A stretch of DNA of 64,000 bases from NCBI RefSeq assembly GCF_000331735.1, contig NC_020126.1, positions 5,846,501-5,910,500 of the forward strand. Direction: 5' to 3'. Of this stretch, positions 51,447 through 59,970 are shown in pieces (within the stretch, counting starts at the first letter, position 1; each line of letters begins with the position of its first letter). The notes under the pieces were generated by a model. It did no database searches. It saw nothing but the letters and a program-made list of their open reading frames with translations, and was not told the DNA's origin. The position numbers were made by a program, and so were the translations under genes. The DNA comes from Myxococcus stipitatus DSM 14675. GTDB taxonomy: Bacteria; Myxococcota; Myxococcia; Myxococcales; Myxococcaceae.

Positions 51447-51920
51447 TCAGGGGTCGGCGGGCGCGGCGGCGGCGGGAGCGCTGACCATGGTGGACGAGGC
51501 CAGGGCCCCCTCGGCCAGGGCGAGCAGCTCCCGGGCACGGTCCTGCTCCTCGGTGCGGTTGAGCTCGCAGACCCAGGCGGAGGACAGGTCCGCCTGCTGG
51601 CGGGCCAGCTCGGCGGTCGTCTCATAGCGCGCGGCGGAGGCACGGGCGAAGGCGCCCTCCCGCCGCAGCTCCAGGAGCGTGTCCGCGTCCAGCTCGATCT
51701 CCTCGGGAGGCACCGGCAACGGCCCTCGTCCCAACGCGGCCAGCCGCGCGAGCAGCCTCGAGGCGTGCGCGCGGCAGAACGCGGCGAGCACCATGAGCCT
51801 CGCGCGGACTCTCGCGTCCATGATTCGCTCGGCGAGCATCGTCATCCGTCGGGCGGAGACGACCTCCGCCTCCCATGCGGCCGCCAGTGCCGCGGCCAGC
51901 CGGGTATGCCTCGCACCCAT
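51447..51920 (-). CDS. all-helical protein resembling the ferritin-like fold
   Basis: 157 residues. Two helical hairpins: EAEVVSARRMTMLAERIMDA with RARLMVLAAFCRAHASRLLARL, then REGAFARASAARYETTAELARQ with SAWVCELNRTEEQDRARELL. The spacing of E, D, R and H along the helices recalls ferritin-like/rubrerythrin four-helix bundles, but the metal-ligand Glu and E-x-x-H motifs are not convincingly conserved. The C-terminus is Ala/Pro-rich. Function unknown. Confidence 0.45.
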   Translation of the reverse strand: MGARHTRLAAALAAAWEAEVVSARRMTMLAERIMDARVRARLMVLAAFCRAHASRLLARLAALGRGPLPVPPEEIELDADTLLELRREGAFARASAARYETTAELARQQADLSSAWVCELNRTEEQDRARELLALAEGALASSTMVSAPAAAAPADP

Positions 51921-51978
51921 CTACGTCCCCCGATCCCTACCCTCTTCGAGCCCAACGTAGGGATGGGTGCCGCCAGAT

Positions 51979-53058
51979 TCAACCGAGTGCCCGCTCGACC
52001 ATCCAGTACCCACCAGCAGCGAGGATGCACACGGACAACACTCTCACCACCCCCCTGTGCACGGAGGGCCTGCGCTGAAGCATGCGCAGTGGCGGTAGCA
52101 ACACGATGACCACGAGCGCCTGACCCAGCTCCACGCCCAGGTTGAAGCCCAGCAGCCCCTTCGCCACCGAGTCCCCCAGGCCATAGCCCGCCAGCACGCT
52201 CGCGAAGCCGAAGCCGTGCACCAGGCCGAAGAGGAAGGTGATGAGCGCGCGGTGGCGGTGCTCGCGCAGCACCAGGTTCTCCACCGCCACGTAGATGATG
52301 GACGCGGCGATGGCGGCCTCCACCCAGCGCGTGCGCTCCGCGTCCAGCACCAGCCACCCCAGCGCCGTGGCCCCCAGCGTGAGCGAGTGCGCCACCGTGA
52401 AGGAGGTCACCAGGAGCAGCACGCGCTTGAGCCCCCCGCCGACGAGCAACACCGCCAGCAGGAAGGCCAGGTGGTCCACGCCCTCGAAGATGTGGCGCAT
52501 TCCCAACCCCACCCAGCCCGCGAAGCCCTCCACCGCCGACGGGGCGGCCTCTCCTGGACCTGGAATGGACAGCGACGGCTGCGCGGCATCCGCGAAGAGC
52601 GCGCCGGGGAACTCCCCTTCCGTCACGCTGCCCAGGATGACGCGATAGCCCTCCGGCAGCACCGACAGCAGGGGGTAGCGCTGGCGCAGCGCCCCCTCCG
52701 GGCAGGCGTAGGTGGCCGACAGCTCCACGAAGGTCTGCCGGACGAGCGCCGCATGGGACGTGCGCGTGCAAGGCTGACCGCCCGCGGTGAGCGGCATCGC
52801 ATCCCAGACGCCCACCTCCAGCGCGGCGCGGCGCAGGTCCAGGTCCGCCTGGGACACGGCTCCGTCCGCGTCGGCGTCCGCGGGGACGAGCAGGCCCAGC
52901 GAGGCCGCCGTCAGCGTCAGGACCTGCCGCACCTCGGCCGCCCCGGGTCCGGCGCGGCGCACCTGCGTGTAGAGGATGTCCGCGTCGTGCGCGGAGGCGA
53001 CGCTCGAGGCGAGCACGAACCAGCCCACGAGCAGCCGGCTCCAGGAGACCTTCGTCAT
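51979..53058 (-). CDS. HupE/UreJ-family membrane protein with periplasmic N-terminal domain
   Basis: 359 residues. Signal peptide ending SSVASAHDAD, then a periplasmic region containing a 12-residue EF-hand-like calcium loop (DADADGAVSQAD, near residue 60) and two cysteines. About seven membrane segments follow with the HupE/UreJ motif RHIFEGVDHLAFLLAVLL, FTVAHSLTLGA and LVHGFGFASVLAGYG. HupE/UreJ proteins transport Ni/Co in some bacteria; the conserved His and Asp residues of that family are present here. No hydrogenase or urease genes are nearby, so the metal and role are open. Confidence 0.75.
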   Translation of the reverse strand: MTKVSWSRLLVGWFVLASSVASAHDADILYTQVRRAGPGAAEVRQVLTLTAASLGLLVPADADADGAVSQADLDLRRAALEVGVWDAMPLTAGGQPCTRTSHAALVRQTFVELSATYACPEGALRQRYPLLSVLPEGYRVILGSVTEGEFPGALFADAAQPSLSIPGPGEAAPSAVEGFAGWVGLGMRHIFEGVDHLAFLLAVLLVGGGLKRVLLLVTSFTVAHSLTLGATALGWLVLDAERTRWVEAAIAASIIYVAVENLVLREHRHRALITFLFGLVHGFGFASVLAGYGLGDSVAKGLLGFNLGVELGQALVVIVLLPPLRMLQRRPSVHRGVVRVLSVCILAAGGYWMVERALG

Positions 53059-53109
53059 GATGGCGCGCGAGCCTGCCGTCCTCGCGGGCCCGCGTCCACC
53101 CCGGGGGCA

Positions 53110-53676
53110 CTATTCCGGGATGAGCTCCAGGTGGACCTGCTGCCGTCCGCTCAGGCCGCCATGTCTCGCGCCGCAGCGAGGACAGAAGATGAGCTGGTCC
53201 CAATCCCAGAGCATCTTCACGTCCTCGCCACAGCAGAGCATGGGAATCACGCGAAGGAGCTCGTCGGGCTCCGGGTCCATGGGCCCGGGCATCGACTCCG
53301 GCGCCACCGCGACGAACGTCGGCCTGGGATTGAGCGACAAGGTGCGGGTGACGTGTGAGAGCTGCTCGTAGCGGACGTGGTTGCCCCACGCGCGCGCCAC
53401 GGACTCCAGATGCGTCTGCTGCGCGGGCGTGAGGAACGCATCGGCGCCCGCGCGGTGGCCGCAGTAGGGACAGCGCCAGACGGGCAACCCCTCCTCGCCC
53501 TCGTGTGCGTTCTCCAGCGAGAAGAAGGCTTGCAGCTTGTGGAGCAGCGCGCGGGCGTCGTGCGGGCCCGGTCGTGTCTTGAAGGGACGCAGGCAGCCGG
53601 GGCACTCACGGCGCGTGAAGCCCGCCGTGTCCCGGGGCAGGTCCACGCCCTCCGCCTCCAACCCTCGAGCCCTCAT
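53110..53676 (-). CDS. zinc-ribbon protein of unknown function
   Basis: 188 residues from the ATG at 53676. Three CxxC-type knuckles (ECPGC, RCPYCGHRAG, FCPRCGARHGG) plus a CC pair (MLCCGED) indicate one or two structural zinc sites. The middle (LTPAQQTHLESVARAWGNHV) is helical. The start overlaps the stop of the small membrane protein gene (ATGA). It may bind nucleic acid or act as a metal-dependent adaptor; no specific family recognised. Confidence 0.6.
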   Translation of the reverse strand: MRARGLEAEGVDLPRDTAGFTRRECPGCLRPFKTRPGPHDARALLHKLQAFFSLENAHEGEEGLPVWRCPYCGHRAGADAFLTPAQQTHLESVARAWGNHVRYEQLSHVTRTLSLNPRPTFVAVAPESMPGPMDPEPDELLRVIPMLCCGEDVKMLWDWDQLIFCPRCGARHGGLSGRQQVHLELIPE

Positions 53677-53831
53677 GTCACCGCCGTCCGCCGCCCCCGC
53701 GACATCACGCCCAGCACGAAGGCCCCCAGCGCGAAGAGCAGGAACAGGTGAACCCAGTTGCCTTCGGTGGAACCCGCCGTCAGTCCCAGGCACCACAACA
53801 CCAGCAGGATCATCCCCATCGTCCAATACAC
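53673..53831 (-). CDS. lmo0937-family small membrane protein
   Basis: 52 residues from a GTG at 53831 (GGGGAGGTGG ribosome site about 8 bases upstream). Two hydrophobic segments (MGMILLVLWCLGLTAGST and WVHLFLLFALGAFVLGVM) followed by a basic end (SRGRRTAVT) match the short lmo0937-type family (W-T-x-x-x-x-L-L-x-L-W-x-x-G opening). Function unknown; members often appear with stress genes. It overlaps the zinc-ribbon gene by ATGA and is probably translationally coupled to it. Confidence 0.7.
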   Translation of the reverse strand: MYWTMGMILLVLWCLGLTAGSTEGNWVHLFLLFALGAFVLGVMSRGRRTAVT

Positions 53832-53888
53832 GCGACCCACCTCCCCTCGCCCCTGGTGGAACCGCCCCAAACTAGGAACGTGGCTTCC

Positions 53889-53910
53889 CACCGGCAACCC
53901 GGTGTTTTTC
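53889..53910 (+). terminator. orphan Rho-independent terminator-like hairpin
   Basis: CACCGG (53889-53894), loop CAAC, CCGGTG (53899-53904), then TTTTTC. It reads in the plus direction, but no plus-strand gene ends before it; it lies in the gap between divergent genes. It may be a leader attenuator for the downstream transglycosylase or the end of an unannotated small transcript. Confidence 0.5.
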
Positions 53911-54125
53911 ACAGGAAGTCCGCTTCCCACTTCCGGGCATTTTTTCCGGCCGGTGAGAGGCCGCTCGGCGCGAGGGGAAGCCGTCGCCGCCGTGGATCCA
54001 AGGAGATGCACGCCCCGCACACCCGCGGAGAAACTGGCATGCCGTCTGCTTGAGTGCCCTCCCGTTGGAGCCGGATGAACACCCGGCGGCATGGGCGTGG
54101 CGGCACGGGGTGCCAGGAGGGCGGG

Positions 54126-54863
54126 ATGAGGGGCTTGACGGTGGCGGTGGCTGCGGCGGCGATGCTCGTGAGTGGTGGGGCTGGTGCCTTCCCGGTGCAG
54201 GTACCGGTGGAGCCCCTGGGGGAGCCCGCGGAGATGACGCAGCTTCGCGTCCGGTTGGAGCAGGCGGAGGCGGAGCTGAGCGTGGCGCTCACCCGGCTCC
54301 AGGCCTATGAGGATGAGGCCGCCTATGAAGAGGCGGAGCGGCTGGGGGTGGCGGCGCAGGTGAGGGCCTCCGGGCTGCCCGAACATCAGCAGCGCCGCCT
54401 GGCGGTGGCCATCGTCCGCGAAGCGCAGAACAACGGCGTGGACCCGATGCTGGTCATCGCCGTCATCCGCTGTGAGAGCTCCTTCAACAACTATGCGGTG
54501 TCCCATGTGGGCGCGATGGGCTTGATGCAGGTGATGCCAGACACGGGGACGTGGCTTGCGGACAAGGCCGGCTTCCGGCTGGGTCGGAAGACGAACCTGT
54601 TCGACGCGGAAACCAACGTGGCCCTGGGGACGGCCTATCTGGCGGAGCTCATCGAGCGCTTCGGCACCGTGGAGAAGGCCCTGGTCGCCTACAACGCGGG
54701 CCCCACCCAGGCGCAGAAGATCCTCTCGAAGAAGGAGTCCCGCACGAGGTTCATGGCGGGCTATCCCACCAAGGTGGTGAAGGAGTTCCGCAAGCTGAAG
54801 GCACAGCAGGTGCGGGAGCTCACCACGCTGGAGGCACCCAAGACGGCGGGGCGCGAGGGTTGA
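54126..54863 (+). CDS. lytic transglycosylase (SLT family)
   Basis: 245 residues from the ATG at 54126 (AGGAGG site). Signal peptide (LTVAVAAAAMLVSGGAGA), a coiled linker (about residues 45-95), then an SLT domain with catalytic Glu in VIRCESSFN, the motif GAMGLMQVMPDTGTWLA, an N-V-A-L-G-T-A-Y-L helix and LVAYNAGPT. It cleaves the MurNAc-GlcNAc bond of peptidoglycan in the periplasm. The C-terminal 30 residues are basic. Followed by a gap with a palindrome and the STAS gene. Confidence 0.88.
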   Translation: MRGLTVAVAAAAMLVSGGAGAFPVQVPVEPLGEPAEMTQLRVRLEQAEAELSVALTRLQAYEDEAAYEEAERLGVAAQVRASGLPEHQQRRLAVAIVREAQNNGVDPMLVIAVIRCESSFNNYAVSHVGAMGLMQVMPDTGTWLADKAGFRLGRKTNLFDAETNVALGTAYLAELIERFGTVEKALVAYNAGPTQAQKILSKKESRTRFMAGYPTKVVKEFRKLKAQQVRELTTLEAPKTAGREG

Positions 54864-54886
54864 TGGATGGGTGACAACCGCGGCGC

Positions 54887-54900
54887 CTGTCACATGACAG
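54887..54900. promoter_or_regulatory. perfect 14-base palindrome
   Basis: CTGTCA-CA-TGACAG lies 24 bases after the transglycosylase stop and about 190 bases before the STAS start. It is the size of a dimeric regulator site or, on RNA, a small hairpin. No matching regulator is adjacent. Confidence 0.35.
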
Positions 54901-55088
54901 TCGTGCAGTTGTTGCCGCGTGGAGGCTGAAATTCCTGTCCCTCCCAGTGCACTGTTCGCGCCCGGCTCGCGCAGGCCATGGACATTCCATGGTTTCCACA
55001 ACCGCGAAGCTGGTCCGAAACGTGCTCCTACCGCCTGGCCCGCGTCCAAGGCACGGCGCGGACACGTCAGCCACGGGAGAGCACGACG

Positions 55089-55409
55089 ATGGCGGGATTG
55101 GAGATCCACCGCGAGGACCTCGCAGGACAGGTCACCTTGCGGCTGGAGGGGATATTGGACGGCAAGACGGCCCTGCAGGTGCAGACGTCGTTGGAAGCCT
55201 TGCGGGGTCAACCCGTGGTGCTCGACTTCACCCACCTGCGCGAGTTCAAGGACAGCGCGGTGGGGGTGTTGACGCGGAGCATGGAGCACTCCGTGACGCT
55301 GCGCGGCCTGGCCGCCCACCATGAGCGGATGTTCCGCTACTTCGGTGTCACCACCGGCGCGGCGAGCAGTCAGCCGTACTACACCCCGGAGGACATCCTC
55401 ACCCTCTGA
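55089..55409 (+). CDS. STAS-domain protein
   Basis: 106 residues from the ATG at 55089 (GGGAGAG upstream). The STAS fold is recognisable: LEIHREDLAGQVTLRLEGIL, QPVVLDFTHLREFKDSAVGV (the phosphoacceptor-type Ser lies in KDSAVG) and L-R-G-L-A-A-H-H near the end, followed by a short tail with SSQPYYTPEDIL. Single STAS proteins act as anti-anti-sigma factors or adaptors. No anti-sigma kinase is adjacent. It precedes the MoxR operon by 85 bases. Confidence 0.75.
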   Translation: MAGLEIHREDLAGQVTLRLEGILDGKTALQVQTSLEALRGQPVVLDFTHLREFKDSAVGVLTRSMEHSVTLRGLAAHHERMFRYFGVTTGAASSQPYYTPEDILTL

Positions 55410-55494
55410 GCAGCGGAGGGAGCGGGCGTCCTGAGCCGGACACCCGGGAGTTGGGTGTGCCGGCTCCCTGGGGAGTCGGATAGAGTGCCGGCAG

Positions 55495-56478
55495 ATGAAT
55501 CAGCCCGCCCGCGTCCTCGCCGCCGCAGCCCCCTCCCCCGCTACAGCGCACACGACGATGGACCGCATCGCCGCCGAGTTGGGGCGGGCCGTCCAGGGCA
55601 AGGAAGCCCAGGCGCGGCTGGTGACGACGTGTGTGGTCTCCGGCGGCCACCTCCTCCTGGAGGACGTGCCGGGTGTCGGCAAGACGACGCTGGCGGAGGC
55701 CCTGGCCCGCTCATGCGGGCTGAGCTTCGCGCGCATCCAGTTCACCGCGGACCTGATGCCGGCCGACATCCTGGGCGCCCAGATATTCCAGGCCCAGACG
55801 GCCACCTTCCAGTTCCGCCCCGGCCCCCTCTTCCGTCAGCTCGTGCTGGCGGATGAGCTGAACCGCGCTCCGCCCCGCACCCAATCCGCGCTGCTGGAGG
55901 CCATGGCCCAGGGCCAGGTGTCGCTGGACGGCACCACCCACGCGCTGCCCGCGCCCTTCACCGTCGTGGCCACGCAGAACCCCGTGGACTTCTCCGGCAC
56001 CTACCCGCTGCCGGACTCGCAGCTGGACCGCTTCATGGTGCGCATGTCCCTGGGGCACCCCGCCCCCGAGGTGGAGGCCCGGCTCCTGGCCACGCGAGGA
56101 GGCGCCCCCGCGCTGGACGCCGTGAAGACGGTGTCGAGCCCCGAGGAGGTGGCCCAGCTGCGCGCGCTCGCGGCGGAGCAGCGGCTGGACCCCGCGGTGG
56201 CCGACTATGTGGTGCGGCTGGCCAGGGCCACCCGCGAGCACGGCGACATCGAGCGCGGGGCATCCACGCGCGCGGTGCTGGCCCTGGGGGCGGCGGCTCG
56301 GGCCCAGTCGCTGTGGGAGGCGCGCGACTTCGTGACGCCTGGAGATGTGCGGGCGGTGCTGGTGCCCTGTTGGGCCCACCGCGTGCTGCTCCGAAGCGCC
56401 GTGCAGGGCGTGACCGCACGCGATGAAGCGGCGCACCTGCTGGAGGAGCTGGTCCGAAAGGTTCCGGCGCCCCGGTGA
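55495..56478 (+). CDS. MoxR-family AAA+ ATPase
   Basis: 327 residues. AAA+ motifs: Walker A in EDVPGVGKTTLAEALA, Walker B LADELNRAPPRTQSALLEAM, sensor-1 VVATQNPVDFSGTYPLPDSQ, an arginine finger in DRFMVR and the C-terminal lid with ERGASTRAVLAL. MoxR ATPases act as chaperones for complexes with DUF58 and von Willebrand-type proteins. The stop overlaps the DUF58 gene (GTGA), and a transglutaminase gene follows, the classic MoxR-DUF58-TgpA unit. Confidence 0.92.
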   Translation: MNQPARVLAAAAPSPATAHTTMDRIAAELGRAVQGKEAQARLVTTCVVSGGHLLLEDVPGVGKTTLAEALARSCGLSFARIQFTADLMPADILGAQIFQAQTATFQFRPGPLFRQLVLADELNRAPPRTQSALLEAMAQGQVSLDGTTHALPAPFTVVATQNPVDFSGTYPLPDSQLDRFMVRMSLGHPAPEVEARLLATRGGAPALDAVKTVSSPEEVAQLRALAAEQRLDPAVADYVVRLARATREHGDIERGASTRAVLALGAAARAQSLWEARDFVTPGDVRAVLVPCWAHRVLLRSAVQGVTARDEAAHLLEELVRKVPAPR

Positions 56479-57449
56479 AGCGGAAGCAGCAGCAGCGCTG
56501 GGCGCGGCTTCGCGCCTGGCTCACCCCGCCGCGCACCCTGAAGGTGACGCGCATCGGCCGCACCTATCTGGTGGTGACCTTCGGCGTGGGCCTGGGCGCG
56601 CTCAACACCGGCAACAACCTGCTCTATCTGCTGCTCGGCCTGCTGCTGAGCATGGTGGTGGTGTCGGGAGTCCTCTCGGAGCGGTGTCTCCGGGACTTGT
56701 CCGTGCGGCGCGTGGGCACGGATGAAGCCTTCGCCGGTGAGCCCTTCGCCTTCCGCTGGGCGGTCTCCCGCAAGCAGGGCCACGCCTTCGCCCTCACGCT
56801 CTCGGAGGAAGGCGCGCCCCTCGCGGGGGGCGGTGGCGTGGGCTACCTGCCCGCGGGCGTGGAGCACGTCGTGCGGGCCAACCTCACCGCGACCCGGCGA
56901 GGCCCCGTGCGCCTGACGGGCGTGCGGGTGACGACGACGTGGCCGCTGGGGTTGTTCGCCAAGACGCGGATGTTGCCCGTGGACGGGCTGCTGCTCGTCT
57001 ATCCCCGGCGCGGTTACGCCTGTCAGGACCCGGGCGACGCGGAGCGAGGCCCCGTCGGGGAGGCGGGCAATCCCCGCCGCAATGACGGCAGCGGTGACGT
57101 GACGGGCTTGAGGGAGCTCGCCGAGGGAGAAGACGCCCGGCGCATCCACTGGCTCAAGAGCGCGTCGGTGGGAAAGCTGCTGCGCGTGGAGCGCGAGCGC
57201 GAGGAGCGCCGCACCTGGATGCTGGTGGTGGAGCCGGGCCTCGAGGGCGACGCCTTGGAGCGGCGCTGCGAGGAGGTGGCGGCCCTGTCCCACCGGCTGC
57301 TGGGCGAGGGACATGAGGTGGGCCTCGACACGGGCGAGCGGAGGATCCGCTCCGGCGCAGGCAACGCACAGGAGCGGCGCATCCTCCGCGCCCTGGCGTG
57401 GCTGGGCTTCGAGGGCGAGCGCGCGGAGAAGGACGAGGAGGCGGCATGA
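56475..57449 (+). CDS. DUF58 domain protein
   Basis: 324 residues from a GTG overlapping the MoxR stop. Two membrane segments near the N-terminus (YLVVTFGVGLGAL and LLYLLLGLLLSMVVVSG) are followed by a beta-rich part (RRGPVRLTGVRVTTTWPLGLF) and the DUF58 core (GSGDVTGLRELAEGEDARRIHWLKSASVGKLLRVE). It is a membrane partner of MoxR proteins, of unclear biochemistry. ATGA overlap with the downstream transglutaminase gene. Confidence 0.9.
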   Translation: MKRKQQQRWARLRAWLTPPRTLKVTRIGRTYLVVTFGVGLGALNTGNNLLYLLLGLLLSMVVVSGVLSERCLRDLSVRRVGTDEAFAGEPFAFRWAVSRKQGHAFALTLSEEGAPLAGGGGVGYLPAGVEHVVRANLTATRRGPVRLTGVRVTTTWPLGLFAKTRMLPVDGLLLVYPRRGYACQDPGDAERGPVGEAGNPRRNDGSGDVTGLRELAEGEDARRIHWLKSASVGKLLRVEREREERRTWMLVVEPGLEGDALERRCEEVAALSHRLLGEGHEVGLDTGERRIRSGAGNAQERRILRALAWLGFEGERAEKDEEAA

Positions 57450-59479
57450 GGCAAGGCGCGCGGCTGCGGCTGGTGCTCAGGGACCTGGCCTCCGGATGCG
57501 CCTTCGCGTCCATGGCGGTGTCGGGCCAACTGCCGCTGTGGACGTTGGGCCTCTACTGCGTGGGGCTGGTGGCGGCGCTCGCGGGCAAGCGCCTGTTCGC
57601 CCGCCGCGCGAAGCTCACCGCGCTCCTGCTGCTGGGGGTCGCGGCCGTGCTCGTCCTGAACGTCACCTCGGGCACCCTCAACCTGGTGGTGGCGGCGTGT
57701 GCCTTCGCGGGGCTCATCTCCGCGCACCGGTTGTTGTCCGCCCCCGACCCGGCCACGGACGGACAGGTGCACCTGTCCGGGCTGCTGATGGTCGCGGGCG
57801 GCGCGGCGCTGTCGGGCGAGCTCGTGTACGGCCTGTTCCTCATCGCGTTCGGCGTGCTGGCCAGCCTCTCGCTGGCGCTGGGCGTGGTGGAGGCCGCCGT
57901 TCCAGAGGGCGAGCCGCTCCCGGTGCGCGCGGTGATGCCGCCGCTGTCCGTGGGCGTGGGCTTCGCCGTGGCCGGGGCCATGGCCTTCTTCATCCTCTTC
58001 CCCCGGCTCAACTGGAACATGACGGGGCCTCGCGCGGCGCCGGGGTTGGGGCCCGCGACCACGGGCTTCTCCAACACCGTGCGCCTGGGTGGTACGGGGA
58101 CCATCAAGGGCAACCCGCGCGTCGTCCTGCGCGCCACGCTGAACCCGGACCCGGGCGGGGACGCCCTGGGCGCCTACTGGATTGGCCGCACCTACGACAT
58201 CTTCGACGGACAGGAGTGGACGAGCGCGGGCGGCGTGAAGCGCATGCGCGAGCCGCTGCTGACGCTGCGCCCCGGTGGCGACAACCTGGTCCACCAGCGC
58301 GTGGAGCTGTTGCCCGCCTATGGAGGCCAGACGCTCATCGCCCTCGAGACCCCGTCGAGGCTGGGCAACGCGGTGGCCAACAGCACCACCGGCAGCCGCC
58401 GCGCGCCCCTTCAAGAGATGTATGGCGGCGAGGCGCGCTTCGCGGAGCCCGGGCTCTCCTATTCCTATGAGGCCTACAGCCTTCCGCCCGGAGGCAGCGG
58501 GGACTCGTTCCGGCGGCTGCCCTCGGTGGAGCAGGACGCGCTGCTCGCGCTGCCGGAGGCCTTGGACCCTCGCGTCTCCCAGACCGCGGCGCGCATCCTC
58601 AACGGCGAGCGCGAGCCCCTGGCCGCCGCGCAGAAGCTGGCCGCCTGGCTCCAACGCGAGTTCACCTACACGCTGGAGCTGAGCGGAGACCATGACGACC
58701 CGCTCGCGGACTTCCTCTTCGAGCGCAAGGCCGGCCACTGCGAGCACTTCGCCACCGCGCTCACGTTGATGCTGCGCACGCAGGGCATCCGCGCGCGGCT
58801 GGCCACCGGCTTCTTCGGCGGTGAGCGGGTGAATGACGCGTACATCCTCCGTGCGGGCGACGCCCACGCGTGGACCCACGTGCTGGTGCCCGAGCGCGGC
58901 TTCGTCACCGTGGATGCGACGCCTCCGGCGCACCGCCCCAGCCAGGGCTCGAAGTGGGTGCAGCAGCTGCTCGCGCTGTACGAAGCCCTGGAGTCGCGAT
59001 GGCGCAACTCCGTGGTCGACTACTCCTTCCGAGACCAGGTCGATGTCGCGCGCGCCCTGGTGCGCCCGCCCAAGGGATCCGAGAAGGCCGAGCAGCGCCG
59101 CCTGCCTCCCCCCCGCGCCTGGGGCGCCGCGCTGGTGGCCGGCCTGGTCGTCTATGTCGCGTGGAGGGCGGTGACCCGCCTCGCGGGGCGGCCGCGGCCG
59201 CTCGACGCCACGCGCTTCGTGGACGCGGTGGAGGCCGTGCTCGCCTCGGCGGAGGTCTCACGCCGCACGGAGGAGACGCTCGAGGAGCTCGATGCGAGGC
59301 TCGCGCGAGAGCACCATCCGCTCACCGGCGCGCTCTCCCCTGTCACCCGCCGCTACCTGGAGGCCCGCTTCGGCGGCCGTCCCTTGCGTCAGGGTGAGGC
59401 GAGGCAGTTGCTGCGCACGCTCGAGGAAGCCGTCACGCAGCACACGCGGCTGACGGCCCGGGCCTCGCGCGCATCCTGA
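57446..59479 (+). CDS. TgpA-type membrane transglutaminase-like protein
   Basis: 677 residues from the ATG at 57446. About six membrane segments in residues 1-195, a periplasmic region, the transglutaminase-like triad in Cys of RKAGHCEHFATAL, His of GDAHAWTHVLV and Asp of FVTVDATPP, then a final membrane segment (GAALVAGLVVYVAWRAV) and a C-terminal DUF4129-like helical tail. TgpA of Pseudomonas is essential and its periplasmic domain has the same triad. Last gene of the MoxR-DUF58-TgpA operon. Confidence 0.9.
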   Translation: MRQGARLRLVLRDLASGCAFASMAVSGQLPLWTLGLYCVGLVAALAGKRLFARRAKLTALLLLGVAAVLVLNVTSGTLNLVVAACAFAGLISAHRLLSAPDPATDGQVHLSGLLMVAGGAALSGELVYGLFLIAFGVLASLSLALGVVEAAVPEGEPLPVRAVMPPLSVGVGFAVAGAMAFFILFPRLNWNMTGPRAAPGLGPATTGFSNTVRLGGTGTIKGNPRVVLRATLNPDPGGDALGAYWIGRTYDIFDGQEWTSAGGVKRMREPLLTLRPGGDNLVHQRVELLPAYGGQTLIALETPSRLGNAVANSTTGSRRAPLQEMYGGEARFAEPGLSYSYEAYSLPPGGSGDSFRRLPSVEQDALLALPEALDPRVSQTAARILNGEREPLAAAQKLAAWLQREFTYTLELSGDHDDPLADFLFERKAGHCEHFATALTLMLRTQGIRARLATGFFGGERVNDAYILRAGDAHAWTHVLVPERGFVTVDATPPAHRPSQGSKWVQQLLALYEALESRWRNSVVDYSFRDQVDVARALVRPPKGSEKAEQRRLPPPRAWGAALVAGLVVYVAWRAVTRLAGRPRPLDATRFVDAVEAVLASAEVSRRTEETLEELDARLAREHHPLTGALSPVTRRYLEARFGGRPLRQGEARQLLRTLEEAVTQHTRLTARASRAS

Positions 59480-59867
59480 GCGACGCGGGCTCCTGGGTGA
59501 ACGTCTCGCACGCCTGAGGTCGCCTGCTCTCCGGGCGTCCCCTCGCGCGCGAAAAAAGCCCCCGGACAGCATCCAGCGGCGTCGTTAGCGGTTCCTTCAC
59601 GGGAAGGTGGATGCGGCCCTCGAGGTCCTCTCGCCAGAGGCTCCCTTGCCTGCTGAGTGGGGGCCGCTCGCTCGCCCGGTGCCAGGGTGAAACACGCCTT
59701 GGCGCTCCTCCCTGGAGGCGTCTCGTGCATCGACGGGCACATTCTACAGCCGCGAAGTCGCGCCGAGTTCCCATGCCGGCCGTAACGGTTACAGCCCTTC
59801 TTCTTTGTACATGAGCGCCGCCGACGCCAACCCCCCGCAGACATTGGGGAAGGCGCGGAGCACCGCC
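59480..59867. other. intergenic region without a clear gene
   Basis: About 390 bases between the transglutaminase gene and the sigma-54 element. It holds an 11-base perfect palindrome GTAACGGTTAC (59782-59792) and a short A-run, but no open frame with normal codon use. It probably carries the regulatory region (activator sites) for the sigma-54 promoter downstream. Confidence 0.4.
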
Positions 59868-59884
59868 CTGGCACCGCGGTTGCT
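59868..59884 (+). promoter_or_regulatory. consensus sigma-54 (-24/-12) promoter of the RpoH-like sigma gene
   Basis: CTGGCAC at 59868-59874, five bases, then TTGCT at 59880-59884. The -24 GG and -12 GC have the invariant spacing and the flanks match the consensus at nearly every position. It lies 87 bases upstream of the sigma factor ATG. A strong match by sequence; activator not known. Confidence 0.75.
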
Positions 59885-59970
59885 CCAGACAGACACCGTT
59901 CAGTCATCACGCGGTCCGAAAACCTAGCGGCCTCATCATCGGCGAGGCCCCACGTCGGGAGAACCCATCC

